Positions 13,201 to 20,550 of a stretch of DNA of 64,000 nucleotides are shown piece by piece (the first letter of the stretch is position 1; each line of letters starts with the position of its first letter). This DNA comes from Anthopleura xanthogrammica (Eukaryota; Cnidaria; Anthozoa; Actiniaria; Actiniidae), in contig OZ025211.1 in NCBI GenBank assembly GCA_964019055.1, positions 679,135 through 743,134 of the forward strand, written 5' to 3'. The position numbers and the translations under genes are program-made. The notes beneath the pieces are model-generated. The model searched no databases and was not told the DNA's origin. It was given only the letters and a program-made list of their open reading frames with translations.

Positions 13201-16200
13201 AATGTATTTTGAAATGCATATACGGCATTTCCGCTTTTTAAAGTGAGTCGGAAACCGGAGTAATATTAAAAGCCGATTAGACGAATTTCATGTCAAACTA
13301 GTACAGATGTAAACAAATAAGCCGACATGTACAATAGTTGAATGGTAACTATTTTTTGTGGATTTAACATTAGCACTCTTCTAAAATTGATCGTATCTGT
13401 CTTTTATAGAGGTTTTAATTCTGTATGCACTCAAATAATTAGAACTGAAGCAATTATTAGTATACCATATGATAATATTGTGTGACATCCATTGTCGTCT
13501 ATATATAGTACATGTGTACAAGGTAATGGTCTGTATTGGTCTGTAATGCTACTTGTTAATAATGTCACTTTAACTATGAATCTTGTATGATTCATTCAAT
13601 ACATTCATTCAAGATTGCATATGATATCCGTGTTAATATCTGATAATCTGCTGACCAAGTAGCTGTTGGTTTCATTGTGTGTTCAAGGTTCAACACTAGC
13701 ACTCAGCATGACAAATCACAAATGTGCCATATCACGTGAACATTGTAATAAAATGTTAAACTTGAAAAATCTCAATTTACTTTTATAACTGTTTTGTTAT
13801 TATTTTTAAATAAATTTTTTTTTGCGATGACATATACGGTGGTTTATAAAGGACATGAGATAATTTTCTAAAAAGTGAGATAATTTTTCTTAAAGAGTGA
13901 GATAATTTTCTAAAAAGTGAGATAATTTTTCTTAAAGAGTGAGATAATTTTTCTTAAAAAGTGAGATAATTTTTGTAAAACTACGAGATAATTTTTCTTA
14001 AAGAGTAAGATATTTTTTCTAAAAAGTGAGATAATTTTTATCTTAAACTGTGATCAGTTCGAGACAAAACGTCTCGCCTCTAGACGTGGACTTAGTGGGC
14101 CGTCAATCAAAGACATTTCAATGGATTTCCATGAACTTCGCTTCTCAGAAAATTCACTTTTTAGAAAATTATCTCACTCTTTAAGAAGTCCTTTATAAGC
14201 CACCCTAGATATAGGTGTCGGAAGCGGGATTATTTGTAACAACTGCAACAAAATGTCCAGGGTATTGTCTCCTGTTTATAATCATCGCTCCGCGGACTCC
14301 GCGATTCGTGCGATATTGATTTCTCTCGTGAAATTCAACGTGGAATTCCCTCGTCCTCCAATGAATTTACCTATAGAATCAGTGACAGGTTGTGGCAATT
14401 CTACTTTTTTGTAAAATTGTGAATTCCGAAAATAAAAATCCCAATAAATTCAGATTTTAGAATTTTTTCTCACAGTCACGTGACATTTAGGCGGGAAATG
14501 ATAATTTAGAATCGGCGGGAAATAAAACGGTTAGCCTATTAATATTAATATTGATTAGTAATAAACATATGATGACATCTTTCGGCATAGTTTGTCAATT
14601 TATTGAATTAATCAATTAATATTAATATAGTAAGTGGCTAGTACGATAGAAAAGGGTAGCTTTTGTTACTCAGGTTTTTCACGTCGCACAAGGGCAATAA
14701 AGGTACCTTTTTATCCGCTTTTCGGATTTCTTTCAAAAGGTGAAACTTAAAAAAAGGTGGGAAATTTCATCACATCCATTAAAGAGATTATGCATTAAGT
14801 TTCCCATCTTTTTATGGAATAAAAAGGTACCTTTTCCCATCATTGGAATTTATTCTTAAAATCTTTAAAAAAGGTAGGAATATTGGCGTTGTGAAAAAGA
14901 GAAAAAATTCTAAAACCTGAATTTATTGGGATTTTTAGTTTCTGAATTCACGATTTTACAAAAAAGTAGAATTGCCACAACCTGTCACTGATTCTATAGA
15001 CCCAAAAAGGCCTGAAGTGTTTTCCGCACTTAACGTCACAGTTCCATTTCTTTCAAACTCAAGATAAATATGACGTCAAGTGCGAAAAACACAACACTTT
15101 GCCAAGGGTCTAGATCTGTACAGTGTTTTGTTACTATCAGTGTACTTTGCAGTGCATAAAAGCAAGTGGCCCTTAAAAACCCTAGTTATGAGAAAACTCA
15201 CAGCTCTAACTATTCACTGATAGTCACTTCGCCTTCAGCGAATAATGGTTTCGGTAAATATATAACAGTGTCTCAATTCTTGCCACTTTTGATTGCAATT
15301 TTGATAAGAGAGCAATTACTCAAGGTTTAATAGAATGGTTTTCATCACACTTTAGGTTCTTTTGTATTGTACCACGTGTACTCTAATATGTACTATATCA
15401 AAAGCAACTATAAAAAAATATTGTATTGTACAGGATGCATATCAAAGTTTATGGAAATGGAGGTACAAATCCGATTTCACTTGTCTACAGTACTGAACAC
15501 TTATAATTCTAATTATTTAGCTTTATCATGCCATCAGTAGAGCTGTACATATGTACTATATATAGACGACAATGGATGTCACACAATATTATCATATGGT
15601 ATACTAATAATTGCTTCAGTTCTAATTATTTGAGTGCATACAGAATTAAAACCTCTATAAAAGACAGATACGATCAATTTTAGAAGAGTGCTAATGTTAA
15701 ATCCACAAAAAATAGTTACCATTCAACTATTGTACATGTCGGCTTATTTGTTTACATCTGTACTAGTTTGACATGAAATTCGTCTAATCGGCTTTTAATA
15801 TTACTCCGGTTTCCGACTCACTTTAAAAAGCGGAAATGCCGTATATGCATTTCAAAATACATTCTTCGTATTTTAGATCATGAACCAATAAAATTCAAGT
15901 CGAGGGAACCTTTTGAATGTAATTTCTTCGATGTACTATAGACGCGTTAAGCGTAACGCTTCGGTTGGCGTGACCCTTTAGCCGGATACACTTCACTTCA
16001 AACTTTGGTTTGTCAACACCAAACCACTTCGAGTCCAAGCATGAAACTTCTGTGAGATGACAAACAATAACCAGGCTTTGGCTGACTGTAATTTTTGTCT
16101 CGAAGTTTTAGGTACCAGGAAAGGTTTTAGGCCGTTAAACTTAGCCAATTTTCGCATGTTTTTCAAGACCACGAAAATGGGGTTCACAAAAAAAACTATA

Positions 16201-19200
16201 AAAAAATAAATAGCTAACTTAAAAACAAACTTCTAATGCAAAATCAAACTTTAAGAGTGTCTTAATATGTGAGAGAAATATTAGATTAATCGGTTTTATA
16301 TTTAGCCGTCAGCAGTACCACAAAGTAAGCTTATAAATCAGTCAGTTCGGGTGTGAAAATCGGCTAATTTACCGCCAAACCAAAATTTCATAAAGATCGC
16401 CAGAAAAAAAATTCGCATCAACTTTTTAGTATTTTTCCCATGATAGGAACACTAAATGGGATCATTTGGTGAAATAAAAAAAAATTCGAAATTATTCATC
16501 TGACTTGAGATTCTCGACTGTTACGGGCATCCGCTCTTAAAGAACAAGATACTAATGACTAGTGACTGTGGGGGGAGGGAAAGCATTCGCCTTGCTAGTT
16601 TTGCTTTAATGCCAACTGAATTCACGTGGATAAAAAATGATAATAAAATTTCTAGAATTTTTTCTTTGATTTGAAAAGAATTAATAAATTTAGGAAAAAA
16701 ATTGTTTAAGACGCGTACTTGACTCGGGCTAGAACTTGACTCGGTAGAACTCGCATCAAAGCCTGAAACAACCTCTGGGCTGATCTAAGTCAGGGCACGG
16801 CTAACTCACAGATAGAACCCTGAAACAACCTCTGAGCTGATCTAAGTCAGGGCATGGCTAACTCACAGATCGAATTGGAATTTAGCGTGCTAGGTTTTGC
16901 AGGGAGGAAAACCGGAGAAAACCCTCGAATCAAAGGAGAGACCTAACTGAAACTCACTCACATGGGATCTCAATCCCAGGCATCGAACCAGAGACCCCAT
17001 AGGTGAGAGGCGAGTGCACTACCCCTACACCACACTTGATTCCCTACTGTATTTGGAATCCAAATTATTTCAGTAAAGATACTCATGGGAACAGGGGTAT
17101 CATGCACTGAAATCTCAGGAGAGGAGTTGGTATATGTATTTCAAATACACTTGTTCATATATGTTATATCAACTATTCAAGCATTTCCCTAACTCACTTT
17201 TACGGCGAAATGCTTCAAAAGTGGCAAAGTATTTCTTATCTGGATGAATCGATTTGAAAGTAACTTGAAGGACTCTTTGTCTTGAAGAGTAGATGGACGG
17301 AGAGTTGCTGTTACACTCCACTGCTGTTTGAGTGGACAGAACATCCATCACCTCGATATTTGGATTTGATTCACACTGTGAAGGAGTTCCCGTGAAATAC
17401 ACAATGGTAACATTGATACGGTAGCCGATAGGAGCTGTGATGTTCCATGTGTCAATATAGCTGCTTGAATGGCTATGTTTGTCTTCGAAATTACTCAGAA
17501 CACCAGATGTACCGTAGATGTCTCTATGAAACCCTGAGATAAAAACAAAAAGGAAATTCAAGAAAAATACATGAATCTAAGATTCTTTCTCATGCCAAAT
17601 TATATAGACCTATTCAAAGACGGAAAGGCTGGGTACTCTGTAAAATAACGAAACGATCGATAGCTGTTATTACAGTTGAGCCCGCAATGATATATGTTTT
17701 TGTTTAAAGAATCATGCAAGTGAGGCTATCAGGTTGTCTCCTTTGCATCTCATTTGCATGCATCCATGATAACTGCTATTACAACACATTGCAATAATCT
17801 AGAAAAGCGCTTCATTTCGCTTCCATTTCGACACGAGTGTTTGCGCATGCCCTAAGTCCATATGCAAATCAGTCCATGACGTCCATGACGTCTTCGTACT
17901 ATTGTAAAAATATGCAAATTTTACTTGTATGCATAAAATAGTCAATGTACTGGTATAGTGAATGTGTGTGAGTATGAGTGATAGCAGGCCCACATCAGCG
18001 AAACCTGACAAAAATAATCAGCCTGCTCTAAGAAATAAAAGATAATTATGATTAAACTTAGAACTTGGCTGAAAAATAGACTTACAAAATACAAAAACTG
18101 AACTTAAAGTCAGTTTTAAATATTCAGTTTTCTTTGTTAATACAGTATGTTTGTCTCACAGAAGTATACTTTTTGTATATTCCGAAGAAAATAAACATTT
18201 CTTTTCTAGCTAAAATGCTCTTGAATTCTTGAAAAACATGCTAAAATGCATGCATTCTCTAGTATATCTGTAAAGCCATTTGTAAGGCAAGTTTGCAAGT
18301 CAATAAAATACAGGTGAAAAAACTGACAGCGTTGCTAGGTAACTGCGGATCATTCGTGATAAAGATATCAAATTTCTTTTTTCTCAGACTTTGAAGGTAC
18401 AAAACGGACATATTAAGTCTTTCATTCAACAACAGAAGTTTTATCAGAAAAAGACTCATTTTGTAATTATGATTGTTTAGGAAAAAAAGATTTTTCACAA
18501 TTAATTTAATGACTCCATTATATTCTTCACATCTTCCCCTGAAGAGGATCAAAGTTTTTGATCGAAACGTCGGTACAAATTTTGCTTTTTACTTTATTTC
18601 TATCCAGAGAAAAATTATATTCAACATTAAAACTCATTTTCTTCATTTTAGCAAACAATCTTGAATGACACCCATCAAAATGTTGAATCTGTTTTCCCAA
18701 AAATTCCTTTTATTCCGATTCCATCTCAGTAATTTTTCACTACCTGTACTACTCCATCCTCCCCTCCCCTCCCCTCCCCTCCCCATAAATATGGTCCCAT
18801 AAATAATGATGTCACAACTTAAAAGCTCTATTCGGGATCAGTCCTTGTTTTATGACAAGTAAAAACATAGTGGTCGGCCATCCTACTCAGGTAATTAATA
18901 ATCCGCTAAATTATTTAGAACATGAAACGCAGCCAATTTTATAAAATACGAAAAACAACAACATCCCTCGAGGAGCCTGAGGACATTTTGACTAAAGATG
19001 ATAAGCTAATTGAATAGACAAACAAGAGAAGCTGCCTAACGAGCTATCAGATACCTGTTCAATGACCTATACTCCTTCCATCCATTCATTGTCACTTAAT
19101 TTTACTTAAAAATTACAAAAGTTTTGCCGAGTCAAGAGGGATAACCACAGATAGGCGCAGTCGAAGGATTCAATAAAAAACTCTGGAAATTCATGTCTCT

Positions 19201-19870
19201 GAAGTTTTTTTGGAAAAGGACCTTTTCATCTACCATACGCCATTAATGCTCGACATTTAATAAGTACCGATAAGCCTGTGACGTATACATGCAGGTTCTC
19301 GGGGAAGGGGAGAGGGGAGAGGAGAGGAGGCGAGGCGAGGGGAGGGGAGGGAAGAGGACATGAGAAGAGAGAAGAGGGCATGAAAAACGCACTGCGCATG
19401 CTCGGAAGTCCGTCGTGTTTACAAAGAAAATCATTGGAGATTTTATGTTTTTTCCATACATCTTTACATGCTTTCGCAACTTCCAGGTTTGGATGAAGCA
19501 CACAAGTTTTGACGCACTGGAGTACGGTGTGGCGAAAATTGACTTGATGCGAATGCTAAAAATAGCCCAACCGAGAATTCACATGGCGCGCGCGATATTA
19601 AGAAGTTTCCCTCTCTTATTTATGCTCTCTTAGCTTGATATTAAAGTACAGTTCAAATTTTGACTCCTTATCCTGCTACTCATGAATATACATAACGTTT
19701 TAAATAGAATGTGACACTGATTCTTTCTACCAAGGGATATTAACTTTTCACTAAACTAGATTAACAGGTTTTAAGTCCATCAACTTGAAAGAAAACTTAC
19801 CTTTCGTCAAAGTTAATTGAAGAACAATTGCAACAAACCCAGCGAACGCCTTCACCTGCGACATCTGCAT
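1..19870 (-). CDS. Large mosaic adhesion protein: SP-CUB-CTL-F5/8C(2)-TSP1(12)-SEA-FN3(2), 3' end off window
   Basis: Spliced gene on the minus strand, at least 23 coding exons, about 1,530 residues visible. Exons in transcript order: 19870-19801, 17533-17198, 11768-11397, 10937-10765, 10143-9997, 9151-9010, 8501-8164, 7088-6950, 6634-5879, 5746-5576, 5451-5281, 5156-4986, 4864-4694, 4375-4205, 4132-3953, 3707-3537, 3178-3069, 2830-2769, 1993-1851, 1287-982, 286 to the left edge. Every junction keeps frame and uses GT-AG. Known family roles: CUB, lectin, discoidin and TSP1 modules bind glycans, matrix and other proteins outside the cell; SEA domains are common in mucin-like membrane proteins. 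The order resembles cnidarian matrix/adhesion proteins such as coadhesin (TSP1 plus F5/8C) but adds CUB, lectin and SEA. Whether it ends in a membrane anchor cannot be seen. Exact function unknown; adhesion, matrix or recognition is inference. Confidence 0.85.
415..433. repeat. Poly-C tract
   Basis: Nineteen consecutive C bases in the intron between the two FN3 exons, so the coding strand carries G. Nothing else is recognisable in the introns from 287 to 981 and 1288 to 1850. Confidence 0.9.
982..1287 (-). CDS. Fibronectin type III domain 1
   Basis: A 306-base phase 1-1 exon, 102 residues, beginning VPSLSPTILAIKNQTSTSIF and containing MSWTHVP, LSGYSIFYKEK, a V-V-D-G-M-K-K-Y-T-D-Y loop and LRILAFTESGNGIAS. 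The W in strand B, Y-x-I-F-Y in strand C, Y-T-D-Y before strand F and the N-G-x-G-x-x-S strand-G entry are standard FN3 landmarks. It ends in a donor at 981-977. Confidence 0.85.
1851..3178 (-). CDS. SEA domain, three exons
   Basis: Exons 3178-3069 (110 bases, phase 1-0), 2830-2769 (62, phase 0-2) and 1993-1851 (143, phase 2-1). The joined product runs VLVAVHFTKENWTNDLKDL, KLKDKILKN, then LKDIYRGHGINVTNIEITSF, then RSKGSVMSNFTIFF. This matches the SEA order of strand, helix, strand, and a final G-S-V strand. In mucin SEA domains the G-S-V-V loop self-cleaves between G and S; here the loop is G-S-V-M, so cleavage is plausible but untested. None of these exons is obvious alone; frame and splice sites tie them together. 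Confidence 0.72.
2918..2997. repeat. (CTGTG)n pentanucleotide array
   Basis: About sixteen near-perfect copies of a five-base unit in the intron between SEA exons 1 and 2. The open frames across it are low-complexity artefacts. Confidence 0.95.
3537..4375 (-). CDS. Three further single-TSP1 exons
   Basis: Exons 4375-4205 (171 bases), 4132-3953 (180) and 3707-3537 (171), all phase 1-1. They encode GNFTEWSNWTACSVSCGNG, GNFTEWSQWTNCTQTCGTG and GNWTSWSDWSYCNRPCGMG, each followed by six-cysteine TSP1 spacing. They differ more from each other than the 295-base array copies and are probably older duplicates of the same ancestral exon. The 180-base exon begins with an added DIPI tetrapeptide and its donor is at 3952-3947. 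Confidence 0.83.
4694..5746 (-). CDS. Four single-TSP1 exons in a 295-base tandem array
   Basis: Exons 5746-5576, 5451-5281, 5156-4986 and 4864-4694, each 171 bases, phase 1-1, one TSP1 unit of 57 residues. Each reads approximately D-G-x-FTEWSxWxNC-TATCGNGTRQRMRNC, a PPPAHGG loop and a terminal C-P-G. Exon 3' ends are spaced 295, 295 and 292 bases apart, and the introns are almost identical as well (for example 5157-5280 against 5452-5575, differing at only a few bases). This marks recent tandem duplication of an exon plus intron unit. The fourth copy (4694-4864) is more diverged (DITFTEW start, altered PPP loop). Confidence 0.88.
5879..6634 (-). CDS. Exon with five TSP1-like repeats
   Basis: A single 756-base, phase 1-1 exon coding for 252 residues in five consecutive thrombospondin type 1 units. 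The starts are AWSSWSNCTSWC, SSWTEWSECNQTCGSG, CDKWTTCNMTCGIG, EIWSEWSECTSTCGG and CKWSNWTICDATCGGG. Tryptophan spacing and the C-x-x-T-C-G core are retained in most units; unit 1 has S-W-C in place of T-C-G and is divergent. The last unit ends ICNNFSCPG. Five units in one exon contrasts with the one-unit exons that follow and suggests intron loss or an older block. Many NxT/S sequons and WxxW C-mannosylation-type motifs are present. Confidence 0.85.
6730..6925 (+). repeat. SINE-tail minisatellite, about 57-base unit, 3.5 copies
   Basis: Units start with CAGCCCAGAGGTTG at 6730, 6788, 6844 and 6901. The unit also has GGTTCGATC and a GTTAGCCATGCCCTGA block. The same unit forms the tail of the tRNA-like SINE at 16765-17037 and larger arrays at 27428-28035 and 29886-30026. 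It lies in the intron between the F5/8C-2 and TSP1 exons. Confidence 0.85.
6950..8501 (-). CDS. F5/8C (discoidin) domain 2, two exons
   Basis: Exons 8501-8164 and 7088-6950 (phases 1-0 and 0-1). The first encodes a classic start, CSQPLGLETSAVHDDFMTSS, then ARLNIDLVSQHSCWSP, YPWLEIDF, VTAIAIQGRGD and WVTKYALSY. The second supplies VIVVFALRIHPLAW and ICMRLEIYGC. This is a textbook coagulation factor 5/8 C-type domain that usually binds cell-surface glycans, phospholipid or collagen. The smaller first domain lies immediately amino-terminal to it. Confidence 0.88.
7089..8163. other. Intron, about 1.1 kb, no recognised element
   Basis: AT-rich intron inside the second F5/8C domain. I see no coding exon, RNA gene or clear repeat in it; the short open frame at 7731-8009 has no recognisable features. 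Confidence 0.6.
9010..10937 (-). CDS. F5/8C (discoidin) domain 1, three exons
   Basis: Exons 10937-10765, 10143-9997 and 9151-9010 (phases 1-0, 0-0, 0-1). The product contains GWVPKTEDNQPWIE, then VSFESPFLITAVATRG with WVHRFSLSF, then LIAKTVRLVPEKKDNIGLRLEFYGC. This is the standard discoidin order: W-P...W-(I/L)-E-V, I-T-A-V-A-T-x-G, W-V-x-x-(Y/F)-S-L-S and the terminal R-L-E-(F/L)-x-G-C. The first third is divergent, with an unusual C-S-R start. The intron between exons 1 and 2 of this domain carries a LINE fragment and a trinucleotide repeat. Confidence 0.8.
10170..10255. repeat. (AAT)n / (GAT)n trinucleotide tract
   Basis: Mixed AAT and GAT trinucleotides just upstream of the F5/8C-1 exon 2 acceptor and adjoining the start of the LINE fragment. 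Confidence 0.9.
10278..10728 (+). mobile_element. 5'-truncated LINE fragment (reverse transcriptase C-terminus and 3' UTR)
   Basis: Reading on the plus strand gives IEIKELEKIEKYQDLVRELK, then after a frameshift KVVPVVVGSLGSVSKRL and LQKSAILGTARILRKVLEL followed by a stop. This V-V-P-V-V-V-G-S-L-G and L-G-T-A-R-I-L-R-K-V-L pattern is typical of the carboxy end of non-LTR reverse transcriptase polyproteins found widely in cnidarian genomes (from memory). A 3' UTR follows and ends in AATAATAATAATA near 10711-10728. It is antisense to the host gene, inside an intron, and non-functional. Confidence 0.7.
11182..11245. repeat. GCAA/GGAA/GAAA tetranucleotide tract
   Basis: Degenerate purine-rich tetranucleotide repeats in the intron between the lectin and F5/8C-1 exons. 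Confidence 0.85.
11397..11768 (-). CDS. C-type-lectin-fold exon
   Basis: A 372-base, phase 1-1 exon of 124 residues. The opening GCDGNWTFLDGSCYTLF, the SCKDKGGSLTSV block, the VFIGLKYDD strand and the later C-V-Y...NGSWSE...Y-Y-S-C-E-K follow the C-type lectin-like fold with its four main cysteines. The calcium and sugar motif normally EPN or QPD is replaced by a KPP sequence, and WND by WSE, so classical calcium-dependent sugar binding is doubtful. Protein binding or another ligand is more likely (inference). Confidence 0.8.
13838..14205. mobile_element. Nested short element with GGTGGYTTATAAAGGAC ends and internal tandem repeats
   Basis: The left end GGTGGTTTATAAAGGAC is mirrored by GTCCTTTATAAGCCACC at the right. 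Between them, about eight copies of a roughly 21-base unit (GTGAGATAATTTTTCTTAAA) lie next to the left end, and an inverted single unit lies next to the right end. It sits in the spacer between the two long arms of the 4-kb element and looks like a MITE. Confidence 0.65.
14372..15002. mobile_element. Nested foldback element, about 105-base arms
   Basis: The sequence CTATAGAATCAGTGACAGG near 14371 and the following ~100 bases reappear inverted, ending CCTGTCACTGATTCTATAG near 15000. Between the arms are two more short palindromes around GGTACC (14701, 14826). No coding capacity. Confidence 0.7.
16765..17037 (-). mobile_element. tRNA-derived SINE with repeated tail
   Basis: On the minus strand the head reads GTGGTGTAGGGGTAGTGCAC (A-box-like), then GGTTCGATGCC (B box), then a body containing GTTTTCTCCGGTTTTCCTCC. 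It ends in two copies of the GTTAGCC...CCCTGACTTAGATCAGC unit that forms minisatellites elsewhere in the window. It is therefore the best reference copy for the SINE family here. Confidence 0.75.
17198..17533 (-). CDS. CUB-domain exon
   Basis: A 336-base, phase 1-1 exon of 112 residues with CUB features: GxxGVLSN near the start, a Y-x-D-T-W-N-I-T-A-P motif, INVTIVYF strand, CESN...ECNS cysteine pair, a strand VLQVTFKS and a closing Y-F-A-T-F-E-A-F. The amino-terminal cysteine pair of classical CUB domains is missing and only the second pair is present, so one disulfide is probably absent. Several NxT/S sequons fit an extracellular domain. Confidence 0.75.
17656..17790. mobile_element. Foldback MITE copy, related to 30308-30443
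   Basis: GATAGCTGTTATTACA at the left is mirrored by GATAACTGCTATTACA at the right, and the interior AAGTGAGGCTATCAGGT block is shared with the element at 30308-30443. Lies in the intron between the signal-peptide and CUB exons. Confidence 0.6.
18539..18571 (+). other. Hammerhead-ribozyme-like core, possible Penelope-like element remnant
   Basis: CTGAAGA (18539-18545) fits the CUGANGA hammerhead core, GATCAAA...TTTGATC can pair as stem II, GAAA (18564-18567) and CGTC (18568-18571) follow, with GUC as the cleavage triplet and ACGU as a two-base, dimer-type stem III. Penelope-like elements are known to carry minimal hammerheads of this kind. Flanking pairing for stem I is weak, so it may be inactive. 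Confidence 0.45.
18757..18784. repeat. (CCCCT)n tract
   Basis: Short C-rich array; its complement has repeated GGGG runs and could form a G-quadruplex. A related purine-rich GAGGGGA tract is at 19298-19380. Confidence 0.85.
19430..19640 (+). repeat. Dispersed repeat, copy near the 5' end of the mosaic gene
   Basis: Contains a CTTCCAGGTTTGGATGAAGC block, TTTTGACGCAC, GGCGAAAATTG and ATGCTAAAAATAGCCCAACC followed by a CACATGGCGCGCGCG stretch. The first part recurs inverted at 25287-25420 and the last part recurs directly at 25560-25690. Confidence 0.75.
19801..19870 (-). CDS. Signal-peptide exon of the mosaic adhesion gene
   Basis: Seventy coding bases giving MQMSQ followed by a hydrophobic run (AFAGFVAIVLQLTL) and TK, then the donor GTAAG. 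It ends in phase 1, matching the CUB exon acceptor at 17533. Two in-frame ATGs (19870 and 19864) are possible starts; the reading frame remains open upstream, so the first exon could extend further, but a short n-region followed by a hydrophobic core is what a secretory signal should look like. The intron to the CUB exon is about 2.3 kb. Confidence 0.75.
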
Positions 19871-20116
19871 GGAAGAAATAGAATGTCCTTTAATATGTGT
19901 TACGGTTATTTTTGTAGTTTTGTAAAAGACAGTGTGGCATATAGGATGAAATTGGTGAGAATACCGCAAATAAAATTCGAATAGCGAATTTTTGTTTAAA
20001 AATACTTTGTTTTATTTTGAAAGATTGCGAGATTAATATTAAATAAGAAAGTTTTATATTAAATTAGAAAGTTTTATATTAAATAAGAAACTTTATTGAT
20101 TTATATTCCAATTGAG

Positions 20117-20196
20117 ACAGCGAATTATAACATATTCGAGAGTTTCACCATGAATGAGAGAACGTTTTTGAACAAAGCTAGTGTGAGCTTAGAAAA
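20117..20196. repeat. Diverged direct repeat, copy 1 (copy 2 at 21541-21620)
   Basis: Both copies share AGCGAAT, ATATTCGAGAGTTTCAC, CTTTTTGAACAA-like and TGTGAGCTTA blocks in the same order. They flank the inverted-repeat element between them, about 1.4 kb apart. Confidence 0.6.
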
Positions 20197-20224
20197 AAAC
20201 TCTTTTCATTATCATTGTCATCGT

Positions 20225-20462
20225 TATTTTATTTGAACCTCAGGTAAATTTGATACGATAGGATTTTTCCCTGGTAAAATTACTAGTCGGGTCTTTTCCC
20301 AAGACCCAAGACTTCAATCTGTCATTTCAAAACCTAACCGAAACCTTTAACCTATTGTTACAATGCTGCTTGACAGTATTTTTTTTCTTTCTTTTACCCC
20401 CCCCCCCCCTTTTTTTTTCTACCCTAAAGTTTTAAGACTTTCCTTAGTATTCTGGCAGTTCC
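20225..20462 (-). mobile_element. LINE 3' end fragment, same family as 10278-10728
   Basis: The reverse complement carries the LINE end from the TGCCAGAATACTAAGGAAAG coding block through the 3' UTR (GGTTAAAGGTTTCGGTTAGG, AAATTTACCTGAGGTTCAAA), with an expanded C run near 20399. More truncated than the other copy. Confidence 0.7.
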
Positions 20463-20474
20463 TAATTATTTCCA

Positions 20475-20492
20475 TTATTATTATTATTACTA

Positions 20493-20523
<31 letters not shown>

Positions 20524-20550
20524 TATTATTTATTTTATTATTTTTTTAAA
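20475..20550. repeat. (ATT)n tract
   Basis: Imperfect ATT/ACT trinucleotides; similar tracts lie at 21187-21215 and 21424-21470. Confidence 0.9.

Larger units (their letters stand above)
12528..16536. mobile_element. 4.0-kb element with about 990-base near-identical terminal inverted repeats
   Basis: The left arm, 12528 to about 13519, is matched base for base by the reverse complement of about 15545-16536; only isolated differences are seen (for example the C/T change near 12673 and one near 13516). Both ends begin GAGCGGATGCCCGTAACAG and are flanked by TTAA (12524-12527 and 16537-16540), as expected for a TTAA target duplication of the kind made by piggyBac or Kolobok-type transposases. 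Each arm carries the same 64-codon open frame (12877-13071 plus, 15993-16187 minus), which looks like chance. No transposase is encoded, so it is non-autonomous. The near identity of the arms implies recent insertion or arm-to-arm gene conversion. Confidence 0.8.
11925..16755. mobile_element. Outer, diverged inverted-repeat element hosting nested elements
   Basis: The left side (11925-12000, with GTAGAACGAGTCAAGTTCGA and a CCCGAGTCAAGTACGAGTC block) reappears inverted and diverged at 16690-16755. A second matching pair is the CCCTTCCCTCTCCCCACTGA stretch near 12361 against the inverted copy near 16556-16580. These arms lie outside the fresh 12528-16536 element. The simplest reading is an older foldback or terminal-inverted-repeat transposon into which the younger one inserted. 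No transposase frame is visible. Confidence 0.55.

Noticed and set aside
16990..17040. A possible tRNA gene (A and B box)
   Set aside because: The match is only the tRNA-like head of a SINE; it lacks a foldable acceptor and anticodon arm and is followed by the SINE body. The same applies to 30660-30860, 33205-33260 and 40730-40790.
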